This document shows positions 54,301 through 62,871 of a stretch of DNA of 64,000 nucleotides, piece by piece. Made by a program: the position numbers and the translations under genes. This DNA comes from Ricinus communis (lineage: Eukaryota; Streptophyta; Magnoliopsida; Malpighiales; Euphorbiaceae). The notes under the pieces are model-generated. The model was not told the origin of the DNA. It saw only the letters and a program-made list of their open reading frames with translations, and did no database searches. Each line of letters starts with the position of its first letter. Within the stretch, counting starts at the first letter, position 1. Where the stretch lies: positions 25,667,001 through 25,731,000 of the forward strand of contig NC_063263.1 of assembly GCF_019578655.1 (NCBI RefSeq), given 5' to 3'.

Positions 54301-56717
54301 TAAATTTTTCCCAGTTAAGTAACCTAAATGAGTTATTAGGCAAAACTAGCACAAGAGAATTTGTGCTTTGCTTGGACAGTTTAACCGAACACAGGTGAGT
54401 GTAAAAGCTTGCATAGAAGAAATATAAAATCGAGGAAATTCAATAAATTTTCCCTGTTAAGTAACCAGGATGAATTATTAGGGCAAACTAGCACAAGAAT
54501 TTGTGCTTTGCTTGGACAGTTTAACTGAACAAAGGTGAGTGTAAAAACTTGCATAGAAGAAATATAAAATCCTGGAAATTGGGCAAAAGCTATATTACAG
54601 TTCACCCGGAAATAAATTCCACTTCACATTTGAAGCCAGTATTATGACAAAAAATATAAAAGCACATGATGTAACTGTCATTCATGTATTAGCAAGTGAA
54701 ATGAATAAAAGTTCCAAATGTCAGAAGACCTGAATGAATATCACTTACAGTCGAGGACGAGCCAAGTTGAACTACACCGTGAGGACAAACAGGAATGACA
54801 GCAATTGTCTGCAGAGCAAGTAGATGATTTTATAAAGCAGTAAGTTAAAGAACACGACAGAATGCAGAACATGGAGGATGGAAAGCTATGAAACCTGCAT
54901 GCCAGCTGAAAATTGGTGATGTATCTCACTTAAAACCTACAAGCATCCACAACAGGTTAAAGTTAAACCATGTTCAACCACAAAGCACCAGGGAAAGAAC
55001 ACATTATAAGTGTTTTACTTAAGTATCTGTATCATCCTGATAAAGTATACTTATCCAAACTTATTGAGTTGAAGATTTGCTGTCTCCAAATTTAAGAGCT
55101 AAAGAAAGGGAATTAGGAAGAAGAGGTTGCTAGACTTATCAATTTTGATAAACAAAATTGGGCCTGTGCATTACCTGCAATGACATTAAACCCATTTGGA
55201 ATTGCATTTGCAAAATCGCTTTTTAGAAAAGAAAAAACGCATCTTTCTTTCTTTTTGAGTTTTGAGAACTGCTCTATGAAAGGAGTAGGTAAATTGATAC
55301 CTTTTCTAAAATCAGTTAATAAAAAAGATATTAATTTATTAAATCACAAAAATGCTAAATTTCTTGCTTAACACCTAGCAACAATTCCGGACAGGCTTAT
55401 GCCATCTTTCTTGATGTAGACCTCCTCTATGCACTTGAAGAGGAAGAAGAAGAGTACCTCTGGTGGATGGGCACCTCCAATGTAATTATTCGCAAGGATC
55501 CATTCATGATTTCCTGTAAATGCAGCTCGCCCAACTAATCTGGAAAAAACCAGGACTTGATATCTTTAAGTACAATAAAGGAAAAGCACTTAAATATTAA
55601 AAGTTAATACTAAAGCTTGAGAGGAAAAATAATAGGGGAAGCATACCCTTGGCCTACTAGATTAACTTGATTATTTCCCATCATTTTGTTAATAAGCATA
55701 TAAACTCGATCCCCAGTTTGAACCTTAAGCTGTGAGGAGTGAGCATCAGAAGCCCAGCATCCCTCCCAGTCTCCAAAAGGCAACTCAGGATTGGGTTCAT
55801 AGTAACATTCTTCCCAGATTAATAACCTGCAAATCCATTAGTTCAAATGAATAATTCAGAAAACCAAATCTACAGTATACAAACACAAAAATCCTTGTCC
55901 TCTTTGAATCCAATGTTCTTTTACAACTTCTCTTTAGAGCCAATCAACATAAAGAAAAAAAAAATGTAAGCATTCTCTCATTTACGAACAAGAAAACGAG
56001 ACGGAACAGAATCAAACAAATTAGGAAAAAGTCTGAAACAGTATAAATAGACACATTTGTGTATGAAGAAGAGCAAATCGGTTCAAATGCAGAAAGGGTT
56101 TTTAGTCAAACAAATACCATTCAACTTTTACTGAGATTCTTGAAGACAAAACAGAATAAACCAAACCACATGATTCCAAAAACGGAGAGGAACAAAGTCT
56201 TAAAAATTAGATTACGAATCCTTTCTATTAGACGACAGTAACCAATCAGACTTGAACACATCAATCAAAATACCAAGCCAACTTAGACAAGACGGAAAAC
56301 GACAAGAATAATAATTATAACAAATTTTTCTTACAGAGAGAATTCTTAAAACAAAAATATTACATCTTAGATCCTCTCTGTTTGGTCACTCAGAAAACAC
56401 AAAAGAAAAAGTTATACGTATATTAAAATCTCCAGAAAAGAAAAAAAGATAGTTTCTTATCACTATCACATCGCATCAGGTCTTGTTCGGTGGCCGAGAA
56501 AATACAGTTACAGTACAAAACTTTCACCTCTATTTCTATTCTATTGCGATTTGCTCCATATCTCTTATATTTTGTTGGATTTTGTTAGAAGCCAAACAAA
56601 AAAGTAATAGAGTAAAACTTACTTAGAATTCTGAAAGCCGATCTTCCAGAAAACAGCATAGCACCACTGATTAACACCACAGAGTGTCTTCAAAACTTGT
56701 TTCAACAAAAGACCCAT
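48344..56717 (-). CDS. LHW: bHLH transcription factor LONESOME HIGHWAY (LHW) type, ten exons
   Basis: Joined exons: 56717-56623, 55826-55647, 55539-55458, 54936-54895, 54808-54749, 53023-51227, 51108-51007, 50697-50557, 50469-50344, 48520-48344. Every intron starts GT and ends AG, phases agree, and the product is 933 residues. The N-terminal MYC/LHW-type domain spans about residues 1-180 (VNQWCYAVFWKIG, LLIWEECYYEP, GRAAFTGNHEWILAN, PHGVVQLGSS). A long polar middle has GTDNLLDAVVS at about 591-601. The bHLH starts at about 717 (RKRLKPGENPRPRPKDRQM), with the second helix over the exon 6/7 joint (CSIDALLERTIKHM). An ACT-like C-terminal domain spans about 785-890 (GGATWAFEVG, MLCEERGFFLEIADLI). 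Arabidopsis LHW is shorter, about 650 residues, mainly in the middle. The known role is a nuclear dimer with TMO5-type bHLH proteins that drives cytokinin production and vascular cell divisions. The ATG sits in a G(-3)/G(+4) context. LHW-like paralogues remain possible. Confidence 0.95.
48521..50343 (-). other. LHW intron 9 (1823 bp)
   Basis: GTAATATTC at the donor, TTGCAACAG at the acceptor. No coding or mobile sequence was recognised in it. The plus-strand frame 49738-49935 is a chance opening. Confidence 0.8.
51227..53023 (-). CDS. LHW: LHW exon 6 (599 codons, polar middle plus basic region)
   Basis: This largest exon encodes residues 154-752, from IMENLGFVNN to VPNGAK. It holds the serine/asparagine-rich middle, with DDLYDVLG at about 525 and GTDNLLDAV at about 592, and the basic region and first helix of the bHLH. 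It is the part most extended compared with Arabidopsis. Splice sites are TTCAG/ATAATG at its start and AAA/GTAGGC at its end. The frame is open beyond both sites by chance, but family sequence stops exactly at them. Confidence 0.93.
53205..53516 (+). CDS. Unrecognised 103-codon frame with hexapeptide repeats
   Basis: An open plus-strand frame opposite to LHW transcription, beginning MNQTSTINSTPTRSFDD. Residues 22-63 are seven six-residue units with arginine every sixth position (R24, R30, R36, R42, R48, R54, R60), of the form xxRSPN (PIRSPN, SIRNPN, PARSPN). The tail reads VNELIQDIWAKDTSMLEDLDL, a plausible helix, and stops at IQFIGLE. I do not recognise the family. The repeat is in frame and free of stops, but an 18-bp minisatellite can stay open by chance. 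It may be a relic of a retroelement protein. Confidence 0.3.
   Translation: MNQTSTINSTPTRSFDDANPTSSRNYNPIRSPNSIRNPNPARSPNDIRSSSNERNSNSTRTHSSIQFQVNELIQDIWAKDTSMLEDLDLNSKLINLIQFIGLE
53268..53393 (+). repeat. 18-bp minisatellite, seven units
   Basis: Units of exactly 18 bp, such as AATAAGGAGTCCTAACTC, TGCAAGGAGTCCTAATGA and TATTAGGAGTTCAAGCAA, follow each other with no shift. The core AGGAGTCCTAA degenerates to both sides. Confidence 0.8.
54298..54580. repeat. Tandem duplication in LHW intron 5, unit about 141 bp
   Basis: Copy one (about 54298-54440) and copy two (54441-54580) share CAATAAATTTT(T)CCC, AGTTAAGTAACC or TGTTAAGTAACC, TTTGTGCTTTGCTTGGACAG and GCATAGAAGAAATATAAAAT. Differences are scattered single bases and small indels. 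The duplication lies a few hundred bases from exon 5. Confidence 0.9.
54937..55457 (-). other. LHW intron 3 (521 bp)
   Basis: Donor GAG/GTACTC, acceptor TTGTAG. The plus-strand open frame 55180-55371 overlaps it but shows no family. Confidence 0.8.
55827..56622 (-). other. LHW intron 1 (796 bp)
   Basis: Donor TCTAA/GTAAGTTTT, acceptor TTTGCAG. First introns of this size near the start codon often carry enhancing sequence in plants; none is identified here. Confidence 0.8.
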
Positions 56718-56876
56718 AGCTCTTATTTCTTTGTTTTATACTGACTGTGCCTTGAAAACCAATCTAACAGAGTTACTCAAACAAAACAACAGTAACAATT
56801 TTAACAATCAAGAAAAAAGGTCAGCCAGTTGTTGCAAAACAAGTAGTTCCAGAAGTTTCTACTTTTCTTCGTTAGC

Positions 56877-56987
56877 CTAACTCCCTCGACACGATCCTCT
56901 CCCCGCCTGTTTCGTTCTAAGTCCGCCGCTTCTCTTCCTTTCTGGATCCAAGTTCCCAGCTATGATTTTCATCCTCCGGCAACCCAT
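56877..56987 (-). CDS. Upstream ORF 2 in the LHW leader (36 codons)
   Basis: MGCRRMKIIAGNLDPERKR is followed by a glycine/arginine-rich end (QAGRGSCRGS), with a stop 159 bases before the LHW ATG. A second in-frame ATG follows after five codons. The peptide is basic and I recognise no family. If transcribed it would lower initiation at the main ATG. Ribosomes reaching LHW would need leaky scanning or reinitiation. Confidence 0.35.
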   Translation of the reverse strand: MGCRRMKIIAGNLDPERKRSGGLRTKQAGRGSCRGS

Positions 56988-57099
56988 CCCACAGTCAAAC
57001 AAGCTCTTTTTTTCTTTGAAGAAAAAAACAAGAAAAGACAAAAACGTTTGTTTTTTCTTGTTTTTTATCCTCTAAAGTAGGAAAAGAAAAAGGTGTGCT

Positions 57100-57150
57100 C
57101 TAAATTATACCACAAGCTTCGAGCTTGAAAATGGCCATGATTTGCTCCAT
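57100..57150 (-). CDS. Upstream ORF 1 in the LHW leader (16 codons)
   Basis: It encodes MEQIMAIFKLEACGII and then TAG. An internal ATG sits at codon 5. The short hydrophobic peptide with a defined end resembles plant regulatory upstream ORFs. I recall that Arabidopsis bHLH155 (At2g31280), an LHW-like gene, is listed with a conserved upstream ORF (CPuORF7), so relatives of this ORF may exist. I have not compared sequences. Confidence 0.4.
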   Translation of the reverse strand: MEQIMAIFKLEACGII

Positions 57151-57307
57151 TTGGAAGCAGAAGAAAGAAATTCAGTAACTATAAATTAAAGAGAAAGAGA
57201 AGGAGAGGGGGAGAGGAGTTGGTGGCGTCAGTAAGTAGTAGTGAGTAAGTGAAGCAACCAGTAATCTGTATGAGCTTGAGTTTCAGGTTTCTCTTTCCTT
57301 TTTTCTT

Positions 57308-57340
57308 TTTTCTCTCTCTCTCTCTCTTTCTCTCTCTCAT
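57308..57340. repeat. (CT)n microsatellite before LHW
   Basis: A CT run with one TTT break on the plus strand, GA in the direction of LHW. It lies about 600 bases upstream of the ATG. GA repeats in plant leaders and promoters can bind BPC-type proteins; that role is only a possibility here. Confidence 0.85.
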
Positions 57341-58069
57341 AGATAATATTCTCTTTTCTGTTTTGATGGTAACTGGTAAGTGGTGTATGTCTCTTTAGTT
57401 TTGAAGTGCTGCCATATCAGACAGGAAAGATGAGGCTGAGAAACACCTCTAGAGTTTCAACAAATTACAGAGAATTGCCACTGGGAGTTGGGAGTCTTTT
57501 TTTTATATTTCTTTTTTTGTTCTCATTTCTGGCCGTAGTGCAGCAGGTTGTTGTCGTGCTGACGTCAGATAGTGATTTTGCCCTCCGTTTCTCAAATAGC
57601 TTTGTTTTTTTTAATGGTGAATTACGAAAGTAGACTCTGAGAGATAGAAATTTTTAAATAGACATAAAATTAAATATTTACCATATAATATTATATATGA
57701 TTTTTCTTTAATAACTCTCATATTAATATTTAATATGTTAATAATTCTGTTAATTAATAATTTTAAAGAAACTATCTTCGCTCTACATTGGATAACTAAT
57801 AATAGAATTTTCAGTAATTTATAAATTTTAATAATATTTTTATAATTATTAATTATCAAATGATAATTTTAAGAAAATGTATAAATATGAATAGCAAATA
57901 CAATTCCAAAAAAAATCAAAAAATAAGAATATATACAGATTTTTGTAATTACTTATTAAATTAAAAATTAAATATTTAGTTAAAATATATATTCTTCTTA
58001 TATATAATTATCCGTTTATTTTAAATCTAGAAATAAATATAAAAAAAACTTTGTAGTATTGTTTGATTT

Positions 58070-58459
58070 TTTTTTCTAGACAAAAAAGATATGTTGTTAT
58101 AAATTGTAATTAAAAAGTCTCGATTTATAACAATTTAGTCATTGTTTCTGTTTAGCCGTCATTATTATATTATCGTATTTTAATAATATGAATTTAGAAT
58201 TTAATAATTTAAAATATTATTTTTTGACCGTTAACTCGATCTCTTCATATTAATGACTTTTTAAATTATAATTTAACAATTAAATAATTAAATTATAAGT
58301 TGTTAAACTTTAAATTTAGATTATTAAATATGAGCAACTTAACAATAATGACTAATCAGAATGTATATACTGAATTCTTACAAATCAAGACTTTTTAACG
58401 ATGAGATATTCTTTTTATCATAATATGTGACTATTTACCTCTTTTTGTCTAAGAAATAA
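58070..58459. mobile_element. Fold-back MITE-like element
   Basis: The left arm has TTTCTAGACAAAAAAGATAT, then AAAAGTCTCGATTTATAACA, then GTCATTATTATATTATC. The right arm, read on the minus strand, has TTTCTTAGACAAAAAGAGG, then AAAAAGTCTTGATTTGTAAG, then GTCATTATTGTTAAG. The whole forms a long imperfect inverted repeat around an AT-rich centre, with no coding capacity. The length, about 390 bp, is usual for MITEs. A target duplication (TA or longer) could not be assigned. Confidence 0.6.
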
Positions 58460-59906
58460 AAAATATATATTTCAAGTTGTCAAACGAGAAAACCAAAAGT
58501 TATCTTTTTATACTTGTTTCTAAAACTTATATAATGCATTATGCTTTAACTAAATTAGTGAATAACTATTTTAAGTTTTTAATTATTATAAATTGAATAA
58601 GTTAATATTTTTATATTTAATAATTTTTAATTCACCAAGAATTTTAGTTATTGGAGAATCAGTTAAATTTTGAACAATATATATCTTTTATATATTTTTA
58701 TACTTTTTGTATCTCAATATTTTAAATTATTTTTTATTTTTTCCATTTTATGATTTCATATTAGAATTTCCTATTTATTACAATTTTTGTAAAATAGTCG
58801 TTAATTATATTTGTGTTTATATTTTGTATATTGAACAAAAATACTATTTTTTTAAAAGGTAAAAGTTTTAATACAATAATAAAATATAGGGCACAATCTG
58901 TATATTATAACAAAATATTAGAAATTAATTATATTTGACCCAACTTATTAAACAATTGTCTAATAAACATTCTAAAAAAATCATTCTTTTGTGTAAATTT
59001 ATAAAATAAAAAGTATAAATATAAATTCTTTAAATATCATGAAATAGTAGTATCATATATAAATAAAGAAAACTCGTATACTTTATATTTGCTTAAATTT
59101 TAATTAAAAGAGATTATTGGTAATGTGTAATCTAACAAATTAAAAGAAACATTATAAATTAATTAGGAATGCTCGTATTACTATTTGATTAGATAATATG
59201 ATAAATTAAGTCTATTTATCAGGAATTGTGTTTAATGATTAGCTTTTATGAGAGAGTGTATAAGATGATGACAGTTGGAATAATATGATTAAAGTTTCGT
59301 TTTATTTTATTTGTTTAATCTTTATTTATTTTCTGAGCAGCGAATGTTCTTGATAATTGATTAAAGTGAAAGAATGGATGAGAAATTAAAAAGAAAAAGG
59401 GAAGAGAAAAAAATGGTAATGATGAAAGATATTTGACCCTTCGCCATTGACAATGATCCATTGTTTCTTCTCCTTTTTTTCACTCTTTGCTTTGGCTAGT
59501 GCTTTAGTCACAATTTTCAACTCCTTTCTTTTTGGCAGCGGGTTAACTCTTTTTATTTTGATACCAACAAATAACAAATGATCTCAATTTATTCTCTTCT
59601 AAATTAATCCTGGAAAGCGTAGCCACTAGGCTTATTCAACAAAATGAGATAGAGCTATTAGTATATAAGAAGCATGGCATGTATTTTCTATATCATGCTT
59701 GTAGTCTCGAAGTTTCTTTTTTTAAAGGGTCTCCATTGTTTAAGCTATTATTGTTTTCCGCTTAAATTTATCATATATGCTAGTTGATTTTTCTTTTTTA
59801 TTTTTTAAAAATTTAATAAAATATTTATTATTTTTTTCCATTCAAATTAAAATGTAAATATCTATTACAATATAATAAAGTGCTTATCCCATTCATGAAC
59901 AATGCA

Positions 59907-59907
59907 A

Positions 59908-59942
<35 letters not shown>
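59907..59942. repeat. (AAT)n microsatellite
   Basis: About eleven AAT units without interruption, a likely length-variable marker. Confidence 0.95.
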
Positions 59943-59943
<1 letters not shown>

Positions 59944-60545
59944 TAACAAGAATTTTAAATGTTAGATAAAAATTTAAGAAATATTAACTCATATTTAATA
60001 AGTTTAATTAGATAAGAATTTGCTAAGCGAATTATGTAAAATGTGATTTATTTCTTGTAAGTATCACTCTTGTATTTACTTAGTATGTATAAGTATAATT
60101 AAATTTGCCTAATTGGAGGCTATAAAAATAATTTATTTTTTAAGAAATAATTTGGAAAAAAGGTAATTTTAATTAGCAAGATAGTATTGGCTTTAATTGA
60201 AAAGTAGTCAACAAATTGATTATTTAAGTAAATTAAGAATTAGGATTAATTTGACAATTAATTATGTGATAGGGGCTAAAAGTATAGTTGCATTAATATG
60301 GGGTTTAAATGAGAATTTTTATGGTTAATATTTTTATAATTAAATATATTGGTAGGGGCATTTTAGCAATATTACTATTAAAAGTAAGGGTAAATAAGTA
60401 ATTCTCTATTTTTAATAATTTTAACTTGGCCCAAATAAGTAGCTAGGGACTTAATTGAAATACTAAAGAAAAGCTGGAGGATTAAACAAGAACTGCAGGG
60501 GAAAATAGCTAGTAACTAAAGAATGTAGGGACTAAGGTGCGATAA

Positions 60546-60612
60546 GAAAAAGACAAAAAAAAAAAAAGAAGAAAGGAAAAAGGAGGAAGAAGAAGAAGGA
60601 GGAGAAGAAGCT
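60546..60612. repeat. Purine-rich low-complexity run (A-rich, then GAA/GGA)
   Basis: An A run followed by AAGAAGAAAGG and GGAGGAAGAAGAAGAAGG. It creates spurious F/S/L-rich frames on the minus strand. Confidence 0.85.
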
Positions 60613-62099
60613 TGCGTCGGCCATCAATGGCAGATGGCGAAGGAGGCTGTCCGAGATGTGATGGCGACGGCTGGTGGAAAAGGAGAGGTCGACGAACGCG
60701 GCAGCAGCATCGGCGACGGTGATCAGCGGCGGTAGATGGCGGAATTCGGCAAGAAAAAGGCAAAATTTCATGACGTCGTTCATAAAATTTCCAGCGACCA
60801 TTTGCGGCATTCTTAAGCTCAAAATGATCAGAAACTTCTGGGCTTTCTTTTCTGCCCATCGTCACCCCTTTGAGGCTGCCAGAATTGCAAAATCTGGCAA
60901 GGTAAAGAGCATAGGGGCAGTTTAGATTTTTTACTTTTTCGGCCAGTGCTGTTGAGCTTCTGATGATCGGAGAACATATTCAGACTCTCCTCCTCAAAAG
61001 CTTTCTAATGACACTAATTTTACGGCGATCAAACTCCGTTTGAAAAATCGATTGTCGAAACTGTCCGTGATTTTTTTCGGATGATCGGGGACTGGATTAG
61101 AGAATCAGGTACTAGAATCATCGTTTGCACGTTGTCTCGAGTCCATAGGCGCGCTCAGATCATCGATCGGACTCCGATGGTTGAAGGCGAGTCGACCGAT
61201 TTATCAAGCGACTAGGTAATTCTATAGCCTGCTGATTTTAGAAATTGTTAACTAAAAACTGTATTGGTTATTCATTTGAGAAAAACAATTTAAGGTTTAT
61301 GTTTAAGAATCTTAGAAAATTAAAAATTATGCACTATCAAATTGAGCAATGTGATAATTTTATATAAGACCTAGTATTTAGTTGCATTATAAATATTAAT
61401 AATGTGAAGCTAAATAATTATAATAAATAAATTAGCGGATCTTAATCGATAGCTATAAATTCTAGTAATTTATTTAGATATTTGCAATTGAGAATTTGAC
61501 TAAGTGATTAGCCTATAATTAAAATTGATTTTGTTGTTGATGAATATTATAAGTGTTTCTGGCAGGTTTTGGACCCGTTATATGCGGAGTAAACGTCCGT
61601 ACTTTAGGGAAGGTTCTGCCGAATTTTCGGTAGAATTTTTTCGAGTCAAAATTCTTAGACAGTCAATTCTAGGAGTCTAGGCTTAGGGTTATTTATTAAA
61701 TATTTTATTTATTTATTGAATTTTTTCCGTGAATAGATAATCCATCATTTCAGTCCACTCCACCCGAGGCTTAGGAGTAGAGCAAGGGGGTCATCAGAAC
61801 TGTGAGTTAAAGTCATATATCTGTTATACATGTGTCATGCCATAATTTTATGTAGCAATTCTGATTAACTGATTTATAGATTTAAATTATTTATTTATTT
61901 ACTATTCATCTAAATAACTGTTTTATAGAATTAATTATCTATTTGCTATTCATATATTATTTTCCCATTCAATGATATTACGATTGCATATTGACTCGGG
62001 ATGAGACGACAGTAGAACATACCACCTGATGGGTTACATCAGGACTGTGTACGCACTGGTATAAATCCGAGACAGGTAGTAAAAGAATATTTTTTGAGA

Positions 62100-62290
62100 C
62101 TTGCCCTGGTCGAGTTCAACTCTTTGGGCTGTGAAGAGTTTGAGTGTCGGGTTAAAGGTCCTTGGTCGAGCGTTACTCTTTAGGCACCGGCTTTACTAGG
62201 AATTAAGTGACCATACTAGATTTAAAGACCCTGGTCGAGCTCCGCTCTCTGGGCGTCAGTCCTATTGGAGTGAGAGAGCCGAAAGGTTGT
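62100..62290 (+). repeat. Irregular repeats 'CCTGGTCGAG...CTCT..GGGC' in the LTR
   Basis: Three units: CCCTGGTCGAGTTCAACTCT at about 62104, CCTTGGTCGAGCGTTACTCT at about 62159 and CCCTGGTCGAGCTCCGCTCT at about 62228, spaced 55-70 bases. Each is followed by a TTGGGC/TAGGC/CTGGGC end. They may be binding sites or hairpin elements of the LTR. Confidence 0.7.
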
Positions 62291-62871
62291 TAGTATTAGG
62301 ATTAAGGTTCTGCTAAGGTACTCATCCCGTAGCATGTAAATTATATTGTACTGAATCATGGCATGACACGCATTTTAATATAATATAATATTTTATTTTG
62401 AATAAATAAATATTCTATTGTGATGGTTGTATGTACTTTTGGAGTATATGATTTTAACTCACTCTCGAGACTGACAGTTTCAAATTTAACTATTTTTTAG
62501 GTGTTTGTTATTTTTTCGCTATTCTTTTCCTCTAGCAGCCCGACTTTCTTCATCTTCGGGTTTAATGTAACTAATTTTATTGGTATGTTTGATTTTTTTT
62601 TAATTCTAGATTCTCTACAGTAGTAATTTCAAAACTTATTATTTTGTTTTAGTATGTTAAATCAAGTATTGCCTATTTGTGCTGGCAGACTGAATTAAAC
62701 ATGTAATTTTTGAATGGTTGAAAGTAAGTTATGAAATAGTATTATAATAAATAGAATTTGAATTATTCTTTGATTGAGTTAGGGAATGGTCAGGCTTGCT
62801 TCGTGTTTCGGTGGCCCTACGTCTACCCATTCTCTAGTGCCGGTCACGGTCCCATAGATCGGGTCGTGACA

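Larger units (their letters stand above)
53024..54748 (-). other. LHW intron 5 (1725 bp) with insertion and duplication
   Basis: The donor is ACT/GTAAGTG and the acceptor is GATTCAG. It holds an inserted block at about 53198-54243 and a tandem duplication at 54298-54580, which together make up most of its length. Confidence 0.85.
56718..57345 (-). promoter_or_regulatory. LHW 5' leader and core promoter side
   Basis: Minus-strand DNA before the LHW ATG. It holds two upstream ORFs (57150-57100 and 56987-56877), an A/G-rich middle and a GA repeat near 57340-57308. No clear TATA box was found, so the transcription start is not fixed. Leaders with GA repeats and several upstream ATGs are common in plant regulators under translational control. 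Confidence 0.5.
57346..60300. other. AT-rich intergenic DNA upstream of LHW
   Basis: No gene was found. It holds a fold-back element (58070-58459) and an (AAT)n microsatellite (59907-59942). The frames 57406-57633 and 59386-59577 are short and unlike known proteins. Confidence 0.6.
60300..62871 (+). mobile_element. Del/Tekay-type LTR, plus orientation (solo or partial)
   Basis: The right end GGGTCGTGACA (62861-62871) and the 80 bases before it match the LTR terminus at 45985-46140. The text of the middle (GCGGAGTAAACGTCC, GAAGGTTCTGCCGAATTTTC at about 61580-61640) and three CCTGGTCGAG-type repeats at 62104-62255 have the style of Del/Tekay LTRs. No gag or pol is present. The left end is uncertain; a purine-rich run (60546-60612) lies inside it. 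Open frames 60509-60925 come from this run and GC-rich LTR text and are not called as genes. Confidence 0.5.

Noticed and set aside
57346..57640. A plus-strand gene divergent from LHW (frame 57406-57633)
   Set aside because: The 75-codon frame has a hydrophobic run but no recognised family, no clear splice partners and T-rich DNA that opens frames easily.
60288..60292. TTGCA as the left target duplication of the LTR ending at 62871 (TTGCA at 62872-62876)
   Set aside because: The bases after 60292 (TTAATATGG) do not start with TG and do not mirror the LTR end. The left end is left open.
60509..60925. Open frames of 83-118 codons near the purine-rich run
   Set aside because: Low-complexity GAA/GGA DNA opens several frames at once. 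The region fits a Del-type LTR better than a gene.
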